Shown: positions 1-6,803 of the stretch, piece after piece
How positions within the stretch are numbered: position 1 is the stretch's first letter
How the letters are laid out: the number at the start of each line of letters is the position of its first letter
Assembly (NCBI GenBank): GCA_021781255.1
Contig: JAJXXG010000725.1
Location: 1-16,752 of the forward strand
Reading direction: 5' to 3'
From: Acidobacteriota bacterium
GTDB taxonomy: Bacteria > Acidobacteriota > Terriglobia > Terriglobales > Acidobacteriaceae
Length of the DNA stretch: 16,752 nucleotides
Position numbers and translations under genes: made by a program
The notes under the pieces: model-generated
Told to the model about the DNA's origin: nothing
The model's database searches: none
Seen by the model: the letters and a program-made list of their open reading frames with translations, nothing else

Positions 1-40
1 CTTTGGTAATATGTTGGGTGTTCGCCGGAACGGGGCCACC

Positions 41-358
41 ATGCACTCGTATTTCTTCCTGAGTTATTTCTTCGGCGGGGCGTTCCTCGCCAATGCGCAG
101 CCACATTTGATCAACGGAATCTCGGGGAGCGCCTACCAGACTCCCTTCGCCAAGCCGCGGGGGAAGGGCCTGTCGTCGTCAACCGTGAACATTCTGTGGG
201 GCTTCTTCAATCTCGCTGCCGCTTACCTGCTTATCATTCGCGTGGGCAGCTTCAGCCTTCATAACATACCGCAAGTGCTCGCTGTTGGAGCAGGCATGCT
301 GCTCATCTCGCTCCTTCTCGCCCGCGCCTTCGGGCGTTTGCACGGCGGACGAATTTAG
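41..358 (+). CDS. Small integral membrane protein, function unknown
   Basis: This 105-residue protein has three likely membrane segments: an N-terminal one (about residues 3-20, beginning MHSYFFLSYFFGGAF), a middle one (about 48-65, WGFFNLAAAYLLII) and a C-terminal one (about 75-95). A polar loop with PFAKPRGKGLSSSTVN lies between the first two. The PHxxNG and PFAKPxGKGLSS stretches look like a conserved small-membrane-protein family, but I cannot name a function. I chose ATG 41 because a purine-rich GGAACGGGG precedes it and the membrane segment starts at once. An in-frame ATG at 11 exists, and the frame stays open to the window edge, so a longer protein cannot be excluded. The next gene starts 117 bases downstream on the same strand. 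Confidence 0.6.
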   Translation: MHSYFFLSYFFGGAFLANAQPHLINGISGSAYQTPFAKPRGKGLSSSTVNILWGFFNLAAAYLLIIRVGSFSLHNIPQVLAVGAGMLLISLLLARAFGRLHGGRI

Positions 359-475
359 GTGCGCCACCTTCGGCGTTCCTGACGAGGGCTTTTTGCGCCC
401 AGGGGTGATTACCTGGAACCTTAATCCGGCAGACGCAAAATCACGCGGCCAGACCGATCAACTAGAATCCATACC

Positions 476-1273
476 ATGCGCTGTCCCCCTCTTTTTCGCG
501 CGCTCGTCGCCCTTGTTTTCTGCATCGAGACTGCTCTACTTGCTTTCGCGGCCGACACTTATCGCATTGTTCACATCTACCCGCACGACCCACAGGCCTA
601 CACGCAGGGGCTGGCCTTTGTGGATGGGCATTTATACGAGAGCACCGGCCTCAACGGGCGCTCCTCGCTGCGCATGGTTGACCTGGAAACCGGCCGCGTG
701 CTGCAGAGGGTTGACGTACCGGAAAGGTATTTTGCCGAAGGGCTTGCCCCATGGGGCAGCACGCTTGTTCAACTCACCTGGCAGTCGCACGTGGTTTTTG
801 TCTACGACCGTTTCAGCTTTCGGCTGCTGCGCACAATGCATTATCCGGGAGAAGGATGGGGGCTTACAGAGGACGGCAGAAGCCTGATCCTGAGCGATGG
901 AACTGCGACCCTGCACTTTCTCGATCCGCAGACCCTCCGCGAGGTGCGGCAAATCGAGGTGAAGGATCACGGCTCTCCCGTGACGCAACTGAACGAGATG
1001 GAGTACATACACGGCCAGATCTATGCCAACGTGTGGCACGCCGACCGCATTGCCCGCATTTCGCCCGCCACCGGCCAGGTGCTGGGCTGGATCGACCTTA
1101 CCGGCTTGCTCGCGCCCAACGAGGTCTCAGACCCCGAAGCAGTGCTCAACGGCATCGCCTACGATGCCGCGCGCGACCGGCTCTTCGTCACCGGCAAGCT
1201 GTGGCCCAAGCTCTTTGAGATCAAGGTCGTTCCCGAGCGGGTAAAGCCCGTTCCCGCCAGACACTCGAAGTAG
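476..1273 (+). CDS. Secreted glutaminyl-peptide cyclotransferase (beta-propeller type)
   Basis: Predicted to convert N-terminal glutamine of peptides or proteins to pyroglutamate in the periplasm. The 265-residue protein starts with a signal peptide (h-region about residues 8-25, likely cut near AFA-ADTY). The rest matches the metal-independent, plant/bacterial type of cyclotransferase: YTQGLAF (42-48), LYESTGLNGRSSLR (53-66), FAEGL (86-90), WGLTEDG (128-134), LILSDGT (137-143), LNEMEY (172-177), ANVWHADRIARI (184-195), LNGIAYD (224-230) and LFVTGKLWP (236-244). The Glu in FAEGL sits where the family has acidic active-site residues, but I have not aligned it. Length is normal. It is probably expressed alone: 105 bases separate it from the next gene, which has its own possible -10. 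Confidence 0.9.
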   Translation: MRCPPLFRALVALVFCIETALLAFAADTYRIVHIYPHDPQAYTQGLAFVDGHLYESTGLNGRSSLRMVDLETGRVLQRVDVPERYFAEGLAPWGSTLVQLTWQSHVVFVYDRFSFRLLRTMHYPGEGWGLTEDGRSLILSDGTATLHFLDPQTLREVRQIEVKDHGSPVTQLNEMEYIHGQIYANVWHADRIARISPATGQVLGWIDLTGLLAPNEVSDPEAVLNGIAYDAARDRLFVTGKLWPKLFEIKVVPERVKPVPARHSK

Positions 1274-1335
1274 CGGATTGGAACTGCGTCCGCACCCAAC
1301 TGCCGCGATCACGGTCCAGCCGCCCTGCCAACGGG

Positions 1336-1341
1336 TATACT
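1336..1341 (+). promoter_or_regulatory. Possible -10 box for the 1379 gene
   Basis: TATACT lies 38 bases before the ATG, giving a leader of about 30 nt. No convincing -35 hexamer is visible 16-18 bases upstream, so this is a weak call. Confidence 0.3.
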
Positions 1342-1378
1342 TTCGGGCAAGGTCATCCACGCCTAAGGTCGCATAGCT

Positions 1379-1975
1379 ATGGATCCATCCTCGATTGTCT
1401 TTTCCGGCTCTCTGCAGAACGCCGCTGTCCTCACGGTCCTCCTGGCCTTCGCCGGCTACCTGATCACGTTCTGGATCACCCGCTTCATGGCTCGCCGCGC
1501 CGACCACCTCCGCCTGATCGACCAGCGCCTGAACCAGTTCTACGGGCCGCTCTACGTGGCTACGGTGGCGGGCAACATCGCCTACCGCTCGCTGCTCGAA
1601 AAGCAGGGCAAGAAGCAGTGCCATCCCATCCGCGACGAGGATTTGAAGGAGTGGACGCTGTGGATGACCACCATCTTCATGCCCCTGAACGATATTCGCG
1701 AGAAGATCATCATCGAGAATGCGCACCTGATCGTCGAGGAAGAGATGCCGCAGTGCCTGCTCGACTTTGTGACTCACGTAGTGGGCTACAAGGCGCTGCT
1801 GTCAAAGTGGGCCGAGGGCGATTACTCCGAGCGCCGCTCCATGATCGGCTGGCCGCCGGAGTTCGATATTTACGTGGAACGCTCCTACGCAGCGCTGAAG
1901 GCCCAGCAGACGCACCTGCTGCACAGTGGACTATGGAGGCTGTGGCACCTCTTCGCAGGGCGCAAAAGGCGGTAA
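1379..1975 (+). CDS. Membrane-anchored protein of unknown function
   Basis: This 198-residue protein was not recognised. It has one membrane segment near the N-terminus (about residues 16-36), followed by a basic stretch (RFMARRADHLRLIDQRL) that should stay in the cytoplasm. The motif LNQFYGPLY (about 51-59) follows, and then a mostly helical, charged domain (WTLWMTTIFMPLNDIREKIIIE and on) that ends in basic residues (AGRKRR). FYGPLY-type motifs occur in other single-span proteins of unknown role, so it may belong to a widespread uncharacterised family. ATG 1379 follows a weak AGG about ten bases upstream. It converges with ahcY, with 118 bases between the two stop codons. Confidence 0.6.
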   Translation: MDPSSIVFSGSLQNAAVLTVLLAFAGYLITFWITRFMARRADHLRLIDQRLNQFYGPLYVATVAGNIAYRSLLEKQGKKQCHPIRDEDLKEWTLWMTTIFMPLNDIREKIIIENAHLIVEEEMPQCLLDFVTHVVGYKALLSKWAEGDYSERRSMIGWPPEFDIYVERSYAALKAQQTHLLHSGLWRLWHLFAGRKRR

Positions 1976-2047
1976 GCTTTCACGCAGTCAGCGCACGATT
2001 GAGCCACGTCACCTGACACACTGCGAAAACCGCCGGCCCGCGAGTTT

Positions 2048-2089
2048 TTCTCTGTTCTCTGTTCTCTGTTCTCTGTTCTCTGTTCTCTG
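2048..2089. repeat. Perfect 6 x 7-bp tandem repeat after the ahcY stop
   Basis: The unit TTCTCTG occurs six times without a mismatch. On the ahcY strand it reads CAGAGAA x 6 and begins four bases after the TAG stop. The unit has no stop codon in any frame. It lies between two converging genes. The unit length matches the second array at 8883-8917. Confidence 0.95.
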
Positions 2090-2093
2090 GCCC

Positions 2094-3524
2094 CTAGTAC
2101 CTGTAATTCTCCGCCTTATACGGACCTTCCACCGGCACGCCGATGTAGTCGGCCTGCTTCTGGGTCAGCCGGGTCAGCTTCACGCCGATCTTTCCCAGAT
2201 GAAGCCGCGCCACTTCCTCGTCAAGCTTTTTGGGCAGCGTGTACACGGCCACCTTATAGCTCGTGCGGTTCTTCCACAGATCGATCTGCGCCAGCGTCTG
2301 GTTGGCGAAGCTGTTACTCATCACAAAGCTCGGATGGCCCGTGGCGCAGCCCAGATTTACCAGCCGCCCCTCGGCCAGAACGAAGATTCCATTCCCGGCC
2401 GGGAACTTGTAAAAATCCACCTGCGGCTTGATGTTCAGCCTGGTCACGCCCGCCGCCGCGTTCAGCCGGTCGATTTGGATTTCGTTATCGAAGTGCCCGA
2501 TGTTGCAGACAATCGCCTGGTCCTTCATCTTCTGCATGTGTTCGAGCGTAATGATGTCTGTGTTGCCGGTGCAGGTAACGTAAATATCGCCGCGGCCCAG
2601 CGTGTCCTCGACCGTCGCCACTTCGAACCCCTCCATGGCAGCCTGCAGCGCGTTGATGGGGTCGATCTCCGTCACAATGCAGCGCGCGCCCATGCCGCGC
2701 AGCGAGTGCGCACAGCCCTTGCCCACGTCGCCGTAGCCGCAAATCACGGCCACTTTGCCCGCCACCATCACGTCCGTCGCTCGCTTAATCCCGTCAGCCA
2801 GCGACTCGCGGCAGCCGTAAAGGTTGTCGAACTTGCTCTTCGTCACTGAGTCATTCACGTTAATCGCCGGAACCAGCAGCTTCCCCGTCTCCATCATCTT
2901 GTAGAGCCGGTGCACGCCCGTCGTCGTCTCCTCCGACACGCCGCGCCACTCCTTCACCACCTTGTGCCAGTGCTGCGGGTCCTCTGCAAAAACCTTCTTC
3001 AGCAGGTCCTTGATCACCTGCTCCTCGTGATTGCCGCTGGGCGTATCCACCCAGCCGTCTCCGTCTTCCAGCTCGTAGCCCTTGTGAATCAGCAGCGTCG
3101 CGTCGCCGCCGTCGTCCACCACAAGCTGCGGTCCCTTGCCGCCCTTGTGCGTGAGCGCGCGATAGGTACACTCCCAGTAGTCCTCCAGCGTTTCGCCCTT
3201 CCACGCGAACACCGGAACTCCCGCCGCCGCAATGGCCGCCGCCGCATGGTCCTGTGTCGAAAAGATATTGCAGCTCGCCCACCGGACTGCGGCTCCAAGA
3301 CTGGCCAGGGTTTCAATCAAGACAGCCGTTTGAATGGTCATGTGCAGCGAACCGGTCACGCGCACCCCGGCCAGCGGCTTCTCTGCCGCATACTTGTTCC
3401 GGATTGCCATCAGCCCCGGCATCTCCTGCTCGGCGATCACGATCTCCTTGCGGCCCCAATCGGCCAGGCTCATGTCGGCTACCTTGTATTCGGCTCCGAT
3501 CTTTTCAACGGTTGCTGTCACCAT
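2094..3524 (-). CDS. ahcY: S-adenosylhomocysteine hydrolase (adenosylhomocysteinase)
   Basis: NAD-dependent enzyme that splits S-adenosylhomocysteine into adenosine and homocysteine, relieving product inhibition of methyltransferases. The 476-residue protein has the full set of family motifs: [16 protein letters not shown] (58-73), [16 protein letters not shown] (84-99), the NAD-binding GYGDVGKG (263-270), the NIGHFDNEI active-site region (341-349) and the C-terminal KAENYRY. An insert around residues 147-190 gives it the longer length usual in bacteria. The start has a good ribosome binding site, AAGGTGG, with seven bases to the ATG. Just upstream lies a CGATA-box cluster that could be an operator. 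The stop codon is followed directly by a heptamer array. Confidence 0.98.
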   Translation of the reverse strand: MVTATVEKIGAEYKVADMSLADWGRKEIVIAEQEMPGLMAIRNKYAAEKPLAGVRVTGSLHMTIQTAVLIETLASLGAAVRWASCNIFSTQDHAAAAIAAAGVPVFAWKGETLEDYWECTYRALTHKGGKGPQLVVDDGGDATLLIHKGYELEDGDGWVDTPSGNHEEQVIKDLLKKVFAEDPQHWHKVVKEWRGVSEETTTGVHRLYKMMETGKLLVPAINVNDSVTKSKFDNLYGCRESLADGIKRATDVMVAGKVAVICGYGDVGKGCAHSLRGMGARCIVTEIDPINALQAAMEGFEVATVEDTLGRGDIYVTCTGNTDIITLEHMQKMKDQAIVCNIGHFDNEIQIDRLNAAAGVTRLNIKPQVDFYKFPAGNGIFVLAEGRLVNLGCATGHPSFVMSNSFANQTLAQIDLWKNRTSYKVAVYTLPKKLDEEVARLHLGKIGVKLTRLTQKQADYIGVPVEGPYKAENYRY

Positions 3525-3900
3525 GCAGATTCCACCTTATCGACGTATCGCGATATATCGATGTGTATCAGAAATTCACTATTCCGTCAAATCGTCTAAC
3601 GTTAAGGTTATTTAACTATCTTCTTTTTTTTGTTTTAGTTATCATGTCTCAAAAGGCTTTTCGACACCCTTGGCTCCCTGGCCCTGAGCGCGTGGGGGCG
3701 CGGTGTCAAATCATGGTGTAGGATGTGGGGCTGTGTCAACCACTCGGTCATGGTGGTGTCCGTTGGGGGGTTACAAAAGGGCGTGGGCGACAGTAACCTT
3801 TTCACACCGGGCATAACCGCGGTTCGCCGCTCTCGATGCGCGTGTTCTGTTGGTTTGGTGCTAGAGGTTTTATTGAGCGAAAAGGGATGGGGGCAAGACG
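3525..3900. other. 376-bp divergent intergenic region between ahcY and rmuC
   Basis: I see no supported gene here. The ahcY-proximal part (3538-3650) is AT-rich, with the CGATA boxes and a T-rich run at about 3621-3636. The rmuC-proximal part is GC-rich and holds an imperfect inverted pair GGTTAC/GTAACC (3769-3774 and 3793-3798) overlapping AAAAGG/CCTTTT (3775-3780 and 3797-3802). It must carry both promoters. I find no convincing -35/-10 pair for rmuC and no recognisable SAM or SAH riboswitch. Confidence 0.6.
3538..3570 (-). promoter_or_regulatory. CGATA-box cluster upstream of ahcY, possible operator
   Basis: On the plus strand, TATCG occurs at 3538, 3546 and 3556, with a TATCA variant at 3566. 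Spacings are 8, 10 and 10 bases, so the boxes lie on nearly one face of the helix. The middle holds a perfect 10-bp palindrome, TATCGCGATA (3546-3555), followed by ATCGAT (3557-3562). The cluster touches the ahcY ribosome binding site at 3532-3538. A TTGACG (minus strand, 3585-3590) could be the -35 box, which would put the -10 inside the cluster, though no good -10 is clear. SAH-responsive ArsR-type regulators (SahR) control ahcY in Proteobacteria; the same type of regulator here is only inference. Confidence 0.45.
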
Positions 3901-5301
3901 ATGCTCACTTTGATCGTGGGTGCGGTTGCAGCATTTGCAGGTGTATTGCTGGGCTACCTCTTGGGAAAAGTCTCTGCACAGCCGGAAGTCCGGTTACTGC
4001 GCGACAGAGTAACAGGCCTTGAGGCGGAAAGAGCCGCGCAGGCTGATGAAGGAAGGCGGTTGCAGGAGAGCATCACCCATATGACGGGCGATTTGCGCGC
4101 GATGGAGGCGAATTTCGATGCGGAAAAGAAAAAATACGCCCAGATGCAGACAGATCTGGATAAAGCCTTCGGAGACTTGGCTGCCAAAGCATTGAACGCG
4201 AATAATGAGAGCTTTCTGACCCTGGCCAAAATGGAACTTGGAAGCAAAGCCGCCGACGCCGAAAGTGCCTTGGCAGCTAAGGAATTGGCCATCAGGAATT
4301 TGTTGGACCCGCTGAAGGATGCGCTCACCAAACTCGACACCCAGACTCGCGAATTGGAGGTTAAGCGCTCGGGCGCGTACTCCGAGGTGAGAACGCTGGT
4401 CGAAAACATCAAAAGCTCCATTCCCGCGTCGCTCGATGCGTTGAAGAACGAGACCGCGCAGTTAATCACTGCTTTGCGGGCGCCAAAGACGCGCGGCAAC
4501 TGGGGTGAGCTGCAACTCAAGCGCTGCGTGGAGTACGCGGGGATGGTCGCGTACTGCTCCTTCTCTGAGCAGGTGACGGCGCGCGATGAGGACGACATCA
4601 TGAAGCGTCCGGACCTGACCATCCAACTGCCCAATGGCCGCGAAATTGTGGTGGATGCCAAGACTCCGCTCGACGCCTTTCTCGACGCAGGTGAGAACGG
4701 CGACCCTGCCACGCAGAAGCTGCGCTTCGCGGCACATGCCGAGCGCGTCAAGGCGCACCTGCGCCAACTTTCCAGCAAGGCCTACTGGAAGCAGTTCGAT
4801 CACACGCCGGAGTTCGTCGTCTGCTTTCTGCCCAGTGAAGCGTTGTTCAGCGCGGCCCTCGAGGCCGATCCCGCGCTCATCGAGTTCGGCTCGCAGGCCA
4901 ATGTGGTCATGGCGACCCCGACCACGCTGATCGCATTATTGAAAGCCGTTGCGTACGGCTGGCAGCAGTCGCAGGTGACGCAGAATGCCAAGGCGATTCA
5001 GGAAGCCGGCACGAACCTGTACAACAAACTCGTCAACGCGCACGAATATTTCGGCAAGCTGGGCGCCGCGCTTGAAAACGCGGTGGGGAGCTATAACAGG
5101 TTCGTGGGAGCCGTCGAGGGCCGCGGCGGAGCCTTCTTTCATGCACGCAAACTTGGCAGCCTGGTGCACAGCAGCGATGAGATCGAGCAGTTTGAGGCGC
5201 TGCCAGCAGAGCCGCGCCTCCTCACCGCTGAAGATTGGGCGCCGGCATCAGACCTCGCCCTCACGGCAGAGACCGACGGACCCTCGAAAGCGAATCCGTA
5301 G
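3901..5301 (+). CDS. rmuC: DNA recombination protein RmuC
   Basis: RmuC proteins limit DNA inversions and rearrangements and carry a nuclease-like fold; the exact substrate is not settled. The 466-residue protein has an N-terminal membrane segment (about residues 2-22), a long coiled-coil-like region rich in Lys, Glu and Ala (about 30-190), then the RmuC domain (about 190-430). In that domain are RGNWGELQL (198-206), RPDLTIQLPNG (236-246) and VVDAKTPLDAF (250-260). The Asp...Asp-x-Lys pattern is typical of PD-(D/E)xK folds. KAVAYGW (348-354) is another conserved family stretch. The ATG follows a GGGG ribosome binding site about eight bases upstream. It appears to stand alone. A 12-bp palindrome (GCCGAATTCGGC) overlaps the stop codon. 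Confidence 0.93.
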   Translation: MLTLIVGAVAAFAGVLLGYLLGKVSAQPEVRLLRDRVTGLEAERAAQADEGRRLQESITHMTGDLRAMEANFDAEKKKYAQMQTDLDKAFGDLAAKALNANNESFLTLAKMELGSKAADAESALAAKELAIRNLLDPLKDALTKLDTQTRELEVKRSGAYSEVRTLVENIKSSIPASLDALKNETAQLITALRAPKTRGNWGELQLKRCVEYAGMVAYCSFSEQVTARDEDDIMKRPDLTIQLPNGREIVVDAKTPLDAFLDAGENGDPATQKLRFAAHAERVKAHLRQLSSKAYWKQFDHTPEFVVCFLPSEALFSAALEADPALIEFGSQANVVMATPTTLIALLKAVAYGWQQSQVTQNAKAIQEAGTNLYNKLVNAHEYFGKLGAALENAVGSYNRFVGAVEGRGGAFFHARKLGSLVHSSDEIEQFEALPAEPRLLTAEDWAPASDLALTAETDGPSKANP

Positions 5302-5345
5302 CCGAATTCGGCCTACCGCGGCGCTGACGGAGCTGCAGGTGACGT

Positions 5346-5714
5346 CTACTTCACCCGCTTCAGCGTCAGTTCCATGTCCGGGAAACCTCCCGAGTCCGAC
5401 TTCGCCGACATCTTGATTTCGTCGCCGGTCACGGTGCAGTCGTGGTGAACTGTCATGCCGTTGAACGAGATGTCGTAGGAAAACTTGTCGCCATCGATCT
5501 TGCCGTTGCTGATCTCCATGGGATCGCCTTGCGGTCCCTGTTCTGTCCCGGTCAGCGTGGTGCCGTCCTGCTTGAATGTATAGGTCAAGTGAATGCTGTT
5601 GCCGTCCGGCGTTTTCATATCCGCCGTCCAGGTTCCAGTCACGTCGGCAGCCATTGCGGTTGCCGCGCTAAGCGTCATGAGCAGAGCAGCGCAAGCACAG
5701 AGTAGTGTTTTCAT
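5346..5714 (-). CDS. Small secreted beta-rich protein, function unknown
   Basis: This 122-residue protein has a clear signal peptide (MKTLLCACAALL, cut likely after AMA before ADVTGTW). The mature part of about 100 residues has alternating beta-strand motifs: VTGTWTADM, LTYTFKQDGTTLTGT, GKIDGDKFSYDISFN and EIKMSAKSD. This resembles a small lipocalin-like barrel. I believe similar proteins are common in Acidobacteriota, but no function is established. I chose the start at 5714 over an in-frame upstream codon at 5738 because GAGG precedes it at a good distance and the signal peptide begins there. It follows the HIT gene on the same strand, with its own possible promoter in between. Confidence 0.75.
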   Translation of the reverse strand: MKTLLCACAALLMTLSAATAMAADVTGTWTADMKTPDGNSIHLTYTFKQDGTTLTGTEQGPQGDPMEISNGKIDGDKFSYDISFNGMTVHHDCTVTGDEIKMSAKSDSGGFPDMELTLKRVK

Positions 5715-5749
5715 CGGTTCCTCGCAGCCGTATTTCACGGCGCACCCAT

Positions 5750-5779
5750 CTTATATAAAGAGCGTCCGCTCGAATCTAA
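5750..5779 (-). promoter_or_regulatory. Possible promoter of the small secreted protein gene
   Basis: On the minus strand TTAGAT (5774-5779) and TATAAG (5750-5755) are separated by 18 bases. The match is modest, but the AT-rich TATATAA core stands out in a GC-rich neighbourhood. Confidence 0.35.
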
Positions 5780-5782
5780 CTT

Positions 5783-5814
5783 TTTGTAACGATTTCTTGC
5801 TGGTTTGTTACAAA
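5783..5814. repeat. 8-bp inverted repeat overlapping the HIT gene stop codon
   Basis: TTTGTAAC (5783-5790) and GTTACAAA (5807-5814) are perfect inverted copies 16 bases apart. The repeat ends just upstream of the possible -35 box of the small secreted protein gene and covers the stop codon of the HIT gene. It has no T-tract in the right place for a terminator in the minus direction, so an operator or mRNA end structure are both possible. Confidence 0.5.
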
Positions 5815-6389
5815 TCCCGGCCCGGAATCTGTTCGAATGCCTCCCGCAGCCGCCGTCGCGTCGTTCCCAGATCTTCCGGCAGCACCCGCGTCTCGCCAAC
5901 CGAGGTCATAAAGCTGGTGTCGCCGATCCAGCGCGGCATGGCGTGCAGATGGACATGTCCGGCCACGCCCGCGCCCGCGGCCTGTCCGATATTCATGCCG
6001 AAGTTAAAGCCGTGCGGCGTGTACACCCGCTCCAGAACCCGCTCTGTAAGTTGCGCCAGGTCCATCAGCTCATGCGCAGCCTCGGTGGGCAACGCGGCCA
6101 GCCGGTCAAGATGCGCGTAGGGCATGGCCATTACGTGCCCTGAGGTATAAGGGAACGCGTTGAGGCAAACGAAACAGTGCTTTGCGCGCAAAATCAGGCC
6201 TCCGGCAGCTTCGGCCTTCTCGCGATCCATTCCGTCCGCGATGGCGTGGTCGATTGAGGCGATCAGGTTGCAGAACACGCAGCCCAGATCGCCGGGCCAC
6301 GCATCGAGCGCCGCGGGAACGCCGGCGCGCACCGCGTTCTCCGCCGTGGTGACGTAGGCAAATCGCCAGGGAGTCCAAAGATGATCCAT
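5808..6389 (-). CDS. HIT-family hydrolase/phosphorylase, Ap4A phosphorylase-like
   Basis: HIT proteins act on nucleotide phosphate bonds. This 193-residue protein resembles the Ap4A phosphorylase type seen in actinobacteria: it starts MDHLWTPWRFAY and has the catalytic histidine triad H145-V-H147-L-H149 within NIGQAAGAGVAGHVHLHAMP (133-152), followed by RWIGDTSFM. A CxxC pair (C37, C40) and C72/C75 near residue 71-75 may bind zinc, as in some relatives. It probably breaks down diadenosine polyphosphates. The start at 6389 was chosen because the conserved N-terminus begins there; a longer frame upstream has no family likeness. A -10 box lies about 25 bases upstream. It is divergent from rpsA. 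Confidence 0.85.
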   Translation of the reverse strand: MDHLWTPWRFAYVTTAENAVRAGVPAALDAWPGDLGCVFCNLIASIDHAIADGMDREKAEAAGGLILRAKHCFVCLNAFPYTSGHVMAMPYAHLDRLAALPTEAAHELMDLAQLTERVLERVYTPHGFNFGMNIGQAAGAGVAGHVHLHAMPRWIGDTSFMTSVGETRVLPEDLGTTRRRLREAFEQIPGRDL

Positions 6390-6411
6390 TGCCAGGCTCG
6401 CTGTTCGATCC

Positions 6412-6417
6412 AGTATA
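6412..6417 (-). promoter_or_regulatory. Likely -10 box of the HIT gene
   Basis: TATACT on the minus strand, 22 bases before the ATG, would give a short leader of about 15 nt. There is no clear -35 hexamer. Confidence 0.4.
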
Positions 6418-6485
6418 GAAGGGATTCGCCGCCCTGGCTCGCCGCAGCGCGACCGCACGGCCCGAGTTCCCTCGCCGCCCCGCGA

Positions 6486-6526
6486 TTGACGCTGGATTGC
6501 GGAGGTTGCTACACTCACTGGTGTAG
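6486..6526 (+). promoter_or_regulatory. Predicted rpsA promoter with an inverted repeat over the -10
   Basis: TTGACG (6486-6491) and TACACT (6510-6515) are 18 bases apart, with TG one base before the -10 (an extended -10). A perfect inverted repeat, CTACAC (6509-6514) and GTGTAG (6521-6526), overlaps the -10 and the expected start of transcription near 6522. That position would suit repressor binding or a 5'-end hairpin. Confidence 0.5.
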
Positions 6527-6803
6527 CTTCCTGCGCGGATTCCAGCAGTGAGTTGCGGCCGCCCTCCCAGCACGCCGTTGCCTGCCGGCGTTTCCCGATG
6601 GAGACACGTCGCGTTCGACCCCAAAGCAACCGGGTGGGGCGACTTTTCCTGCGGAAGACGGAACCGGCGCGTCACATGGCGCGAGGGCAATACCAGGGCT
6701 CGAGGGCGACCGGAACCCAAATCCGCTGCGGCACGCGGCGCGGAAGCCACCCAGCGGTTGGCGAAAGTCTCTGCTGGAGCACGGAGTCCCGGAGCTGGCA
6801 GTA

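Larger units (their letters stand above)
6390..6803. other. 414-bp divergent region between the HIT gene and rpsA, with the long rpsA leader
   Basis: It contains the -10 of the HIT gene (6412-6417), the predicted rpsA promoter (6486-6515) and about 280 nt of leader. The leader is GC-rich with several short inverted pairs (for example TTCC/GGAA at about 6645-6655). Overlapping frames cross it; one (6553-6804) ends in TAATG, overlapping the rpsA start by one base, but it lacks coding character. I see no supported gene. Confidence 0.55.

Noticed and set aside
285..887. 200-codon plus-strand frame over the first intergenic gap and the cyclotransferase gene
   Set aside because: It is out of frame with the clear cyclotransferase gene and without domain likeness.
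2048..2089. CRISPR array
   Set aside because: The units are 7 bp with no spacers, and no cas genes are present.
1926..2849. Long plus-strand open frame (307 codons) across the heptamer array and antisense to ahcY
   Set aside because: It is a shadow of the high-GC third codon positions of ahcY; the protein is rich in His, Arg and Val without any domain.
3525..3720. SAM or SAH riboswitch upstream of ahcY
   Set aside because: The likely leader is only about 35 nt and consists of CGATA boxes and the ribosome site. I could not find the paired elements of known SAM or SAH riboswitches.
3723..4022. Open frame before and into the start of rmuC
   Set aside because: It overlaps rmuC in another frame and has no recognisable features or ribosome site.
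5301..5312. 12-bp palindrome GCCGAATTCGGC at the rmuC stop
   Set aside because: It has no loop and no T-tract; a single short palindrome is expected by chance in this length of sequence.
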